NCBI GenBank assembly: GCA_022769845.1
Contig: JALEIO010000182.1
Location: forward strand, 1 to 34,684
DNA length: 34,684 nt
Source of the DNA: Oscillospiraceae bacterium
GTDB lineage: Bacteria > Bacillota > Clostridia > UMGS1810
Direction: 5' to 3'
The notes beneath the pieces are model-generated. The model did no database searches and had not been told where the DNA came from. It saw only the letters and a program-made list of their open reading frames with translations. Shown here one piece after another: positions 16,554-24,850 of the stretch (position 1 is its first letter; each line of letters opens with the position of its first letter). The translations under genes and the position numbers were made by a program.

Positions 16554-17055
16554 CTAAACATATATTTTTTCACATTTTGCTTCCAATTCGCCCAATGCGG
16601 TAAGCGCACCTTCCTCTGTAGGCGCCTTGCATACCGGCTTTAAATCTGACGTAAATTGCTTAATATCTTCGTATGATACATATCGGCAGTATGAACGGAT
16701 TTGATGGATAATACAGCGCTGTACCTCGGTTTTTGGGAACGCAGTATTAATTGCCTCTACAAATTCTGAAAGACCGTCAACAGATGCAATTAAATATATC
16801 AGATACTCCACGGTTTTTCAAGACGTTTAATACTGAAAGCCAATATTTTGCAGATTCGTTTGCACCAATCCAAATACCAAGAACTCTTTTCACCCTTCTA
16901 AATCTGTTCCTATCACCACATACTCTGCTTTTTTGTAACAATGCCATTATCTCTGACATTGTAATGTATGGCATCTAAAATGACCTTTGCATATACGCTT
17001 TCCAGCGGCCTTTCCTGCCACTCTTTTATAATCGGCAGTATTTTGTATGTGGTTT
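16554..17055 (-). pseudogene. Decayed IS256-family (Mutator-type) transposase
   Basis: Minus-strand fragments of one transposase lie in changing frames, in the correct order: TTYKILPIIKEWQERPLESV, YAKVILDAIHYNVRDNGIVT, then (shifted) YVVIGTDLEG, then (shifted) KRVLGIWIGANESAKYWL and SVLNVLKNRGV, then VDGLSEFVEAINTAFPKTEV, QRCIIHQIRSYCRYVSY and the APTEEGALTALGELE region. These match the IS256 DDE core. At least three frameshifts and missing N- and C-terminal parts make it inactive. The remnant abuts cotJC on one side and an IS3-type remnant on the other. Confidence 0.85.
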
Positions 17056-17057
17056 TA

Positions 17058-17405
17058 GCGCGGCTTACCCTTAAATCCTGGATCAAGCGCGCAGACTTTC
17101 AACCCGACGCAACCGACAGGCAAAATCGCAGTGACAAGCGTCAGCGTGAACTTGAAGCCGAAATTCGCTTACTTCGCAAGCAGCTTGCCGAGAAAGACGA
17201 GGTCATTGATGTCCTAAAAAATCCGTCGGCTATGCCTTTTCGAGCAGCATTGATACTAACCTCACGGTTTTGCTCTGGAAATGGCTGTAAACCGCCAAAA
17301 GCCGCAAAACAACTTGATTTTTCATAGTGACCGAGGTGTGCAGTACGCTTCTTTAGGATACTGGCTCATCACATTCAAGCAGAACAGCTCTTGTATAAAG
17401 TTTAA
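17058..17405 (+). pseudogene. Decayed IS3-family element with internal deletion
   Basis: Plus strand. The first part reads ARLTLKSWIKRADFQP and then RELEAEIRLLRKQLAEKDEV with IDVLKK, the C-terminal leucine-zipper region of an IS3-type OrfA. After an A6 run near 17215-17221 the frame shifts (KKSVG), and the sequence jumps to the late part of OrfB: LTVLLWK, then MAVNRQKPQNN and IFHSDRGVQYASLGYW, with the second catalytic Asp of the DDE triad. The middle of OrfB is missing. The element is dead; it reads opposite to the IS256 remnant. Confidence 0.82.
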
Positions 17406-17412
17406 CATAAAT

Positions 17413-17913
17413 TTACATATCCATTTTTCGTTCTTTAATAAACGAAATAATTATTGAGGCTTGCGTCAAAATCTCATTTATAACTGTCGGAACGGAAAAA
17501 TAATGAACTCCGTAAATAAGCATACATATTGATGACAAAAATGCAAAAAAGCGAATAAGATTTACTCTGTCGCTTCCAAACGCCAAAGTCGCCAAAACAG
17601 ACGCTATTGCCGGAAAAATACTAAAATTGTCTTTCCAAGTAAGCATAGCAACAGTAACGAAAAGCAACGAAAATAAAAACAAAATTATTCCGTTATATGT
17701 ATTCTTCTTTTTAGGCAGAAATACCAGTTCGCGCAACGCTGAAATTCCCGTTGTTGCCGCTGCGGTATAACTAAATATTAAAAAATGATGCGCAACCCAC
17801 AAAACATCCGTTACAAGCTTTAGAAGCACCATTTTGTATCTGCTTGTCTGAATGTATATTAAAAAGGAAACACCTATTGCGATTATTCCTACCAGTTGTC
17901 CAATGTAATTCAT
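17413..17913 (-). CDS. YgjV-like small membrane protein
   Basis: 166 residues, hydrophobic throughout, about five or six membrane segments (IGQLVGIIAIGVSFLIYIQT; LVTDVLWVAHHFLIF; ILFLFSLLFVTVAML; FFAFLSSICMLIYGVHYF). The pattern, with LLKLVTDVLW and a C-terminal helix ending in ERK, resembles the Imp-YgjV inner-membrane family of unknown function. The start chosen is ATG at 17913 (MNYIGQLVGII), with AAGGA 8 bases upstream, rather than 17937. It appears intact although it lies beside insertion-sequence debris. Single-gene unit; no function inferred. Confidence 0.72.
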   Translation of the reverse strand: MNYIGQLVGIIAIGVSFLIYIQTSRYKMVLLKLVTDVLWVAHHFLIFSYTAAATTGISALRELVFLPKKKNTYNGIILFLFSLLFVTVAMLTWKDNFSIFPAIASVLATLAFGSDRVNLIRFFAFLSSICMLIYGVHYFSVPTVINEILTQASIIISFIKERKMDM

Positions 17914-17937
17914 TTTAATAATCCTTTTCCTCAACAC

Positions 17938-18305
17938 TGTATAAAAGCATTACAATACCTCAATCACCGTTATATCACCTAAATTATTTATTCTAACAAA
18001 GTTCTCTTCCACTGATACATCGGTACTGCCCCACAAAACCTTAGTATTCTATATTTTGGTAAAATGTGAACTTGTGCATCATAAGCTCTATAGAACGAGA
18101 GCTGATATGATAGGCTTGTACCGAGGCGAATTTCACCAATGGCTGTTTTGTTCCTTCGCTCTTCAATCATATTGGCAGCGGTCGCCTGCAAGCAAATCGC
18201 GGAATAAATGCAACCACTTCTACAGAAACAAAAGAATTATTACGATTCATTCCGTTTTTTGCAGCTTTTTACTGTCTATTTTTTCTGGGAGGATACAGTA
18301 TGATT
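17938..18305. other. Non-coding or decayed segment, unassigned
   Basis: About 370 bases between the YgjV-like gene and the GH28-like gene. Short frames exist on both strands (minus 18191-17988, plus 18056-18313), but neither has a good ribosome site or recognisable protein, and the segment is AT-rich with a patchwork look. It may be further insertion debris. No terminator hairpin was found for the GH28-like gene here. Confidence 0.5.
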
Positions 18306-19637
18306 TTAAATGATTTTAAAGCTTCCAAAATTATCACATTGCAGATTGCTAATCTCAACATTTTTTGAACCGTCCAAGTCTCTTATAAGAACATCACCGT
18401 CAAAGTTATTGATTTTAACATTATCAACAACAACCTTACCGTGTTTTCCCATATGTAAAAACGGAATTTTCTCAAAGCCTTTTCCCAAGGAATAGTTTAT
18501 GTTTTTCATGCAAAGTTCAAGCGGCACAGCGTCATTTCCATATAGAATGCTTGTATTGCTTGCACCTATAAAATCAATATTTTCAAAAGTAATATCTTTT
18601 GGAGGAATTCCCTTTTGCCAAATCTCACTGCCCGATAAGTTTAGATTGAACATTGTTTCTACTCCGCTGACTTTGCAATTTCGCACAACAATATTACCAG
18701 GCTGATGCCTTATATTTCTCGTAGTATCTACAAAATATTTAAAAAACACCGGTGTATTTTTGTGCTCCGATACGCTTTTATATGCACGTTTCTTCTTTTC
18801 CTCCTCCGTAAAGAAGTATCTGAAAGGATACTCGCACGGTCCCTCTGAAATGCATCTGTCCACAAGCACATTGGTACCTCCGATTCTAAACACATTGCGT
18901 GCACTGCTTAAGTAGCAGTCTGTTACGGAAAAATCAGTATTATCAAAGCCGGCTATGCCGTCGTCACCGACTTTGATTACACATTTTTTTACGGTTACAT
19001 CATCGCAGCCGCGAAAATGAATACCGTCATGACCGCCAAGTACGGTAACATTTTCTACGCTGATGTTTTTGCTTGAAAATATACAGTGTGCCCAGTTCCC
19101 GGTATGCTGAATAGTGTAACCTGAAAAATGAAGACTTTCCGACTTATGCACATTTATACCGTGTGGTCCTCTGTAACGCTGCTCACCTTTTTCATCATAA
19201 CAATTTCTGCCGTCTATAACAGAACCTTTTTCGCCTATAACAGAAACATTTTCGGCAAACAAAATCCTTATTATTCCATAATGCCAGCGGCTGCCGGCAC
19301 AGCCTAACAGCTCTTTCCCCTCCTGCTCCGTTCTCTCATAAGGCGATTTCCACAGAATATCTGTCATTTCATCAGCTGGGAGAGGTTCAAACTTATCATT
19401 AAATATGTTTAAATAGTCCTCGGGGTTGATACTGCCGAGCAAATGTGCATTCTCCATAAGGTGTAGTGTAATGTTGCTTCTTAACCTTATATCGCCAATT
19501 ATATACCGGCCTTCGGGAACTATAACCTCACCGCCGCCGCTTTCAAAACAGTAATCTATCGCATCCTGAAACTTTTTTGTTTGAATATCGTCCGTATCGG
19601 GAACTGCACCAAAATCTGATATGTTTACTCTTTTCAT
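18306..19637 (-). CDS. GH28-like right-handed beta-helix glycosidase
   Basis: 443 residues. The opening RVNISDFGAVPDTDDIQTKK and AIDYCFESGGGEVIVPEGRY are typical of the pectate-lyase/polygalacturonase superfamily. The core has repeated beta-helix rungs (SVENVTVLGG, CDDVTVKKCVIKVGDDGIAG, DITFENIDFIG). GDDGIA supplies the paired Asp of GH28, but the canonical NTDG and GHG/RIK motifs are not obvious, so the chemistry (uronic acid hydrolysis or related) is uncertain. There is no signal peptide: the protein is probably cytosolic. Last gene of the six-gene operon, 14 bases after the TIM-barrel protein; AGAGGAAAG precedes the start. Confidence 0.82.
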   Translation of the reverse strand: MKRVNISDFGAVPDTDDIQTKKFQDAIDYCFESGGGEVIVPEGRYIIGDIRLRSNITLHLMENAHLLGSINPEDYLNIFNDKFEPLPADEMTDILWKSPYERTEQEGKELLGCAGSRWHYGIIRILFAENVSVIGEKGSVIDGRNCYDEKGEQRYRGPHGINVHKSESLHFSGYTIQHTGNWAHCIFSSKNISVENVTVLGGHDGIHFRGCDDVTVKKCVIKVGDDGIAGFDNTDFSVTDCYLSSARNVFRIGGTNVLVDRCISEGPCEYPFRYFFTEEEKKKRAYKSVSEHKNTPVFFKYFVDTTRNIRHQPGNIVVRNCKVSGVETMFNLNLSGSEIWQKGIPPKDITFENIDFIGASNTSILYGNDAVPLELCMKNINYSLGKGFEKIPFLHMGKHGKVVVDNVKINNFDGDVLIRDLDGSKNVEISNLQCDNFGSFKII

Positions 19638-19651
19638 TATCTTTCCTCTTT

Positions 19652-21391
19652 TTAAACTAATTTGCTTACTGTATAATCACCAAAATTATAATCAACTGTA
19701 ATTATTGTACCGTCGGAATATGTAACTCTGTAAACACCGTCTCTCAGTTTTTCATGATTTTCCATAAATTCATACTGTAAATATTTAAGCTTTTCATATT
19801 CTTCTTCCGCAACCTTTATTGCACCAACGCCGATTTTAATGCCTTCGTCGGAATCAGAATACAAATCTTCCTTTCCCATCCAGTCTCTGCCGCAGAATTT
19901 ACTGTTAAAATACATTGTAGGACGGCTGCCGAACTCAATCATTTTTAAATGAGATGCTTTGTCCTTAATCGGATAGTTTATAGTGTCTGATGTTGCATTT
20001 GACATGACTATTCCGTGATACACCAGTGCATAAAATGGAATTAATTCATCAAACAGACCGCACTGTTCGTGATTAACGGCAGATACTGTAGATGTATATA
20101 GAACATAATCAATATCCGAATTTATGAAATCAAACCATGCCTCTGTCTGAAATCCGCCAAACAACTCTTTTGAAAGCTTTGCAATTTTTCTGTAATATTC
20201 AAGCGCCTTCTTTCTTGATACCGGATGCACTTTGTCGCAGCATTTAATGGGTGCACAAGCTGAAATTTCATCAACATAATGCATTCCCTCAAATCCATAA
20301 TCACGTATAACCGGGTACATTTCTACCGCATAATGCTCATACGCCGGTTTTGCGCATACATGCCACGGATCGCCGCCCTGCAGACCGTCCTTTGCATAAT
20401 CGGCTCTTAACCACGGCTTTATTTCACCGTTTTCATCTTTATACATTGAAAGGAGGCTCTTATCCCAGTTTTCGGCAATTTCGTAAGCACCCTTACAGTT
20501 GGAATGGCATACCACAAGGTAGCCGTAGCTTTGCGCCTTTTTAATAAATGCTCTTAAAGCCTCATCTCCACCAAAACGCTCATCGCATGGATAGTGCTGC
20601 GGAAATCTTCCGTCATGTCCGCCGGGTCCCCAGCCTACAAGGCAAATTTCTGCACTTTTAACGCCTTTTTCTTTCATTCTGTCAATAATTTTGTTAAGCG
20701 TGTCAATATCGCAAGCAATGTGCATTGGGGGTTCATTTTCCAAGGTCTGTCTGCGAACGGGAGTCGGTTGAGGTTTCCAGCCCATTCTTATTCTCAATTC
20801 AAGGCACTCTGCAGCAGCCTTTAAATCATCATTTCCTTTGATGCGCTCCTTAAGCGGAACGCAACCCTTTACCTCCATCTGATACTTTCTGTAAAAACGT
20901 GCCATGTCCGAATATGTTGCATAAGGCATTTTAGTATATACAATAAGAAAATCTTCATCAGGGTCATCACCTTCAAGCAAGAATTCCGGTGTGATTGTAT
21001 ATGTACCGGCTTTACACTCAACTATAAAATGCACATCACTGTCCATACTCTGAACATGAACAAAAAGCGAATCCTTATTTTCGCAAATACCGCAGACAGG
21101 CATTGCTGAAACTTCCGAACTGAAACTCGCGTTTTCTCTTTTGGTAAATTCACATTTTACCACACCGTAATCAAAGTTTGTCGGGAAGAACATATATCCG
21201 TCCGCTGTATCGGGAATGGTTGTCAATGAAGATTCAACCCTTAATTTGTCATATTTAAGACCCGTAATTTTATCTTTCGGAATAAAGAGCCTTATTTCAT
21301 TAGCATTTTCCGTTACCTCCGGATTAATAGGTGTTACATTTCCCTCAATGTCTGTGCACAGAACCTTAAAAAATGCTTTACTGCTACTCAT
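19652..21391 (-). CDS. TIM-barrel glycosidase-like protein (DUF5696-like)
   Basis: 579 residues without a signal peptide. The N-terminal ~180 residues look like a beta-sandwich; from about 190 a TIM-barrel-like region follows (KGVKSAEICLVGWGPGGHDG; YGYLVVCHSNCKGAYE; GFEGMHYVDEISACAP; FGGFQTEAWFDFINSDIDYV). YVDE on a predicted strand end is the kind of acidic pair used by retaining glycosidases. A small beta domain closes the protein (VYRVTYSDGTIITVDYNF). The nearest family I recall is DUF5696, but that is from memory. AGAGGAAAA precedes the ATG. The gene lies 34 bases after FAD oxidoreductase B. Confidence 0.6.
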   Translation of the reverse strand: MSSSKAFFKVLCTDIEGNVTPINPEVTENANEIRLFIPKDKITGLKYDKLRVESSLTTIPDTADGYMFFPTNFDYGVVKCEFTKRENASFSSEVSAMPVCGICENKDSLFVHVQSMDSDVHFIVECKAGTYTITPEFLLEGDDPDEDFLIVYTKMPYATYSDMARFYRKYQMEVKGCVPLKERIKGNDDLKAAAECLELRIRMGWKPQPTPVRRQTLENEPPMHIACDIDTLNKIIDRMKEKGVKSAEICLVGWGPGGHDGRFPQHYPCDERFGGDEALRAFIKKAQSYGYLVVCHSNCKGAYEIAENWDKSLLSMYKDENGEIKPWLRADYAKDGLQGGDPWHVCAKPAYEHYAVEMYPVIRDYGFEGMHYVDEISACAPIKCCDKVHPVSRKKALEYYRKIAKLSKELFGGFQTEAWFDFINSDIDYVLYTSTVSAVNHEQCGLFDELIPFYALVYHGIVMSNATSDTINYPIKDKASHLKMIEFGSRPTMYFNSKFCGRDWMGKEDLYSDSDEGIKIGVGAIKVAEEEYEKLKYLQYEFMENHEKLRDGVYRVTYSDGTIITVDYNFGDYTVSKLV

Positions 21392-21425
21392 GTGTTTTCC
21401 TCTTTTCCATATTTTTTGTTTTTAA

Positions 21426-22685
21426 CTATTTGTTAGCATCTTGGAAACCGTCATTCATTAGTTTTTGTTGTAACTCATTTATATTAACATTCTCAACCTC
21501 AACCCCGGATTTGACCGCAATCGCAACAGCCGTTCCCAACGCTTGGCCTAAAATCGAACATGTCGCCATAACTCTTGACGAACTCAGTGCAGCGTGTGTA
21601 ACACTTATGTTTCTACCTGCAAATACAAGATTTTTTATATTCTTTGAAATCATACATCTGAGCGGCAACCCCCACGGTTGCGGTGCAGGATGAAATATCG
21701 TTGGGTATCCATCTTTGTAATAAAACCCCTCAGGAAAATGATCATCCATAGACCATCCGGCATAAGCAACAATATCATCAAAACGACCTTCGTTTTCGAC
21801 ATCATTTTGAGTGACTATGTGTTTGCCTACATATCGACGACTTTCCCTTTTTCCCGGCAAAAATCCAATCCATTCAAGTTCCCAATTATCAGCACCATGA
21901 TCTCCGTAATTCTTCATATGATCCCATACACCATAACAAATTTTTAGAAGTTCATCTCTGCATTTATCCGTGTCATGTATACAATCCCATTCTCCGCCAA
22001 GTTCTATCCACCAGAAATTATTATCTATTTCATGATCCTTATACGGCAGATCATCATCCGATTTAAATTTGTAAGCCCATTCTGGCGGAACAAAATCAAC
22101 CTTATGAGTGGTTTCTCTTACCTGAAATAAGCAACTCATACCCATTGTTTTTTTGTCGGACTTATCAGGTGGTATAGTCTCTCCAAAATCCTGTTTTGCT
22201 TCTCTACCGTACATATATTCAGCACCAGATAATGGTGCAAGAATAGAATCTCCCGAACAGTCGGCAAAATATTTTGATTCTATTACATGAAAAGTTTCTG
22301 CATTTGATTGCCATGCTTTTATACTTTTTATCATATTATTATCCATTTCAGCATCCATACAACTTGCATTTAGAATCAATGTAAGATTATCTTCCGCCTT
22401 CGCCTTTTCGTATAACACACTACTCCAAATCGGAAATTTCAACCCTTTGTTCTGATAAAAATTTTCTAGTATTATTTCTTCAATTATTCCTGTTTCTCGA
22501 TTATCCTTACCATGAGCACCGCAAACCCACATTCTTATTTCTTCTGATGAGTTTCCACCCAGTACATGTCTGTCCTGAACTAGAACAGTTTTAATCCCAT
22601 TACGAGAAGCAGCAATTGCACAACATAGTCCAGATAACCCTCCGCCTATCACGCACAAATCAGTTTTATAGAGTATTGTTTTCAT
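21426..22685 (-). CDS. FAD-dependent oxidoreductase B (FAD_oxidored family)
   Basis: About 419 residues. The N-terminal dinucleotide-binding motif is TDLCVIGGGLSGLCCAIAAS, then a conserved VLGGNSSEEIRMWVCGAHG. The C-terminal FAD-contacting block is KNLVFAGRNISVTHAALSSS. The start chosen is ATG at 22685 (MKTILYK) with GGAGGAG 6 bases upstream, inside the end of the M14 gene (20-base overlap). Members of this family occur in polysaccharide and sugar-acid clusters; the substrate is unknown. It is distinct from oxidoreductase A: the two share only the ends. Base composition is more AT-rich than region 1. Confidence 0.85.
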   Translation of the reverse strand: MKTILYKTDLCVIGGGLSGLCCAIAASRNGIKTVLVQDRHVLGGNSSEEIRMWVCGAHGKDNRETGIIEEIILENFYQNKGLKFPIWSSVLYEKAKAEDNLTLILNASCMDAEMDNNMIKSIKAWQSNAETFHVIESKYFADCSGDSILAPLSGAEYMYGREAKQDFGETIPPDKSDKKTMGMSCLFQVRETTHKVDFVPPEWAYKFKSDDDLPYKDHEIDNNFWWIELGGEWDCIHDTDKCRDELLKICYGVWDHMKNYGDHGADNWELEWIGFLPGKRESRRYVGKHIVTQNDVENEGRFDDIVAYAGWSMDDHFPEGFYYKDGYPTIFHPAPQPWGLPLRCMISKNIKNLVFAGRNISVTHAALSSSRVMATCSILGQALGTAVAIAVKSGVEVENVNINELQQKLMNDGFQDANK

Positions 22686-23736
22686 TTTGTTCTCCTCCAA
22701 TGTATTCCGCTATTGTTCGTGCATAGCACCTTCCAAGTTCTATCAGTCTTTCAGGAGAAATCTTATTCTCTTCTGTTCCAAAATATGTGTTTTCAAAAGA
22801 ATGTGCAATTTCACATTCCGGACGATGATTCATAGTGAAACCAAAGCTAGAACTAGGTTGATTCCACCCTGTCATAGGCGGATAGTCGTTTTCTGATGCA
22901 TATTTCATTGATTTAGGAGTAATTTGTTTTTCTAAAATTTTAGAAAATCGTTCTACTCTATCCTGTTTTTCTATACTATTTCTCACAATAAAAATATTGT
23001 CATTTTCACCACCTTTATGCCATGGTGAGTGAAAATCAAATCCATAATGACATCCAACCTCATTTACATACGCTTTAATAGCTGCTGTTTCAGGATATAT
23101 CGATTTATCAGGCGAATAATCCCTATTATGGTCATGTGGTTTTCTTGCTTTACCTTGATCGCCATCCACAACTCCGTCATAATCAACAAACGGCACACAA
23201 AACACCCTCGTATCGCAAATAGGATTTCGAGAAAACTCTCTTAATACACCCTCCAAAACATATGAACCAGTTGATTCGCACGCATGATGTCTTGCTGTCA
23301 TAATTATATTTTTATTACCATTTCCTATAACACATGCCGGCACCGACCTTCCCTTACGGCTTTTACAAAGCTCAATTATATCAAGTGATACTTCTTTAGC
23401 TAATTCAAAGAATCGTTCTGGATGATACAGCATGTTGTGAGCAAAATATACCTTATTTTCATTTTGTGCAAATTTATACCTAAATGAATCACCATCAACA
23501 CTATCAAGCCAGTGCCATGTTTTCAGATCATAACTCACAGCAGGCCCCCAATATCCTAGTCGATTCGGTTGCATATGAAACCATACTTCCTTATTTTCAG
23601 CCCCCTCTACGCAAAAAGCCCAGTAAAACCAATCTTCGCTAGAATCTCTGATTTCGTTTTCAAGATATACATCCGTTTCAGAGATACTCAAAATCTTAAT
23701 ATTTCCCCCAACAAAATTACAATGAATATTCATCAT
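22666..23736 (-). CDS. M14 zinc carboxypeptidase with CCP-like N-terminal domain
   Basis: 356 residues. The N-terminal ~115 residues resemble the beta domain of cytosolic carboxypeptidases (WFYWAFCVEGAENKEVWFHM; WGPAVSYDLKTWHWLDS; VYFAHNMLYHPERF). The peptidase domain has every expected residue: zinc ligands H151 and E154 in ARHHACES, third ligand H236 in DFHSPW, substrate residues N204-R205 in HDHNRDY, and an acidic block near 307-315 (ECEIAHSFE) for the catalytic Glu. No signal peptide. Relatives remove C-terminal or side-chain amino acids, often Glu, from proteins. It overlaps the CapA-like gene by ATGA, so translation is coupled. Confidence 0.86.
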   Translation of the reverse strand: MMNIHCNFVGGNIKILSISETDVYLENEIRDSSEDWFYWAFCVEGAENKEVWFHMQPNRLGYWGPAVSYDLKTWHWLDSVDGDSFRYKFAQNENKVYFAHNMLYHPERFFELAKEVSLDIIELCKSRKGRSVPACVIGNGNKNIIMTARHHACESTGSYVLEGVLREFSRNPICDTRVFCVPFVDYDGVVDGDQGKARKPHDHNRDYSPDKSIYPETAAIKAYVNEVGCHYGFDFHSPWHKGGENDNIFIVRNSIEKQDRVERFSKILEKQITPKSMKYASENDYPPMTGWNQPSSSFGFTMNHRPECEIAHSFENTYFGTEENKISPERLIELGRCYARTIAEYIGGEQNENNTL

Positions 23737-24850
23737 ATTTCATACCTTTCTTGTACTTCTTTATATCTTTCTTCACCAACAAAAAGATTTGCATATCGAA
23801 GAATATCTAACCTCAAATGACTTTCTGGCTTTATGCTATATACATCTGCAGCATTAACGACTACAGGCATACCTCTTTCATCAGTCATCGTGGTATATAT
23901 ACTAAAGCTTTGTTTACTTGTAACTCTACCCTGTTCATCTTTGATCAACGAAAGGTGAAAAACAACATCATATAACGGTTTATCAAAGTAACAATCTTCT
24001 CCAACTATACGATTATCATAAAAGAAATTCCCTAAGCAATAAATCTTTGTATAATCATCGCTTATATCACTTTTTTGAATTATATGCTGGTGATGTCCAA
24101 CAATTATATCTGCACCAAATTCTTTTATTTTTTCTGCAATATAAATACTATACGGATCGACCGGTTCAACATATTGTCCCCCATTATGTGCGATAACGAT
24201 AACATAATCAGCACTTTCCTTTGCATTCTTTATATCCTTTTCAAGTTGTTCAAGGTATGGTTTCACCAAATCATATTCTTCTGACTTATCATAGTAAATC
24301 CGTTTTAAATCGTCAGCTATCTGCTTATAATCATTAAGAAGATGAATGGAGCCAAGCTTGGTTTCCTCTGGTTGAAAAAGATTCACCATATATGGATGTT
24401 CTAAAAATCTATGATGAGAAAAAGCATTTGTTCCATATGTGTAATTTATAAATGCAATCTTTATACCATTTAGCTCTTTTATGAAGGCTTTATTTCTATC
24501 TTTTTCGGTTTTATAAATACCAATTGTATCAAACCCATACCTTTTACAATTGTCAACTGTGTTGAGAATTCCTTGCTCCCCTCTATCCATACAATGATTA
24601 TTAGCTAGCGTTAGCATATTAAATCCACTTTTTTGAGAGCATCAAGCAAACCTTCAGGCGTATTAAAACAGTATCTTTCATTGGTATACCCAAGTTCCTC
24701 ACCTGCAATTGGGGTTTCGAGATTTCCTACTAAATAATCACAATTTGAAAGTTTGTTGGCCTTGCTGAAGCAAAAAGAATAATCCCCATTTGCGATCTTA
24801 TTTATTCTTTCGCTTGGGAGAATATCACCCGTAAAACTTATATTAACCAT
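23733..24850 (-). pseudogene. CapA-like metallophosphatase, split by a one-base frameshift
   Basis: Two adjoining frames together make one CapA/PGA_cap protein of about 371 residues. Frame 1 (24850-24611): MVNISFTGDILPSERI, DYLVGNLETPIAGEELG, up to GLLDALKK. Frame 2 (about 24630-23733): SGFNMLTLANNHCMDRGEQG, VIVIAHNGGQYVEPVD, ADIIVGHHQHIIQKSDI and IYCLGNFFYDNRI. The metal-site residues are all present. The break is at an A6 run (T6 on plus at 24629-24634): one more A restores the frame as KKSGFNMLTLANNH. It may be a sequencing error, a real mutation or recoding. The gene overlaps FAD oxidoreductase A (TGATG) and the M14 gene (ATGA). Confidence 0.85.

Noticed and set aside
17988..18313. Short frames on both strands in the gap before the GH28-like gene
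   Set aside because: No ribosome site, no family match that I recognise, and the two frames overlap antisense. Kept only as unassigned DNA.
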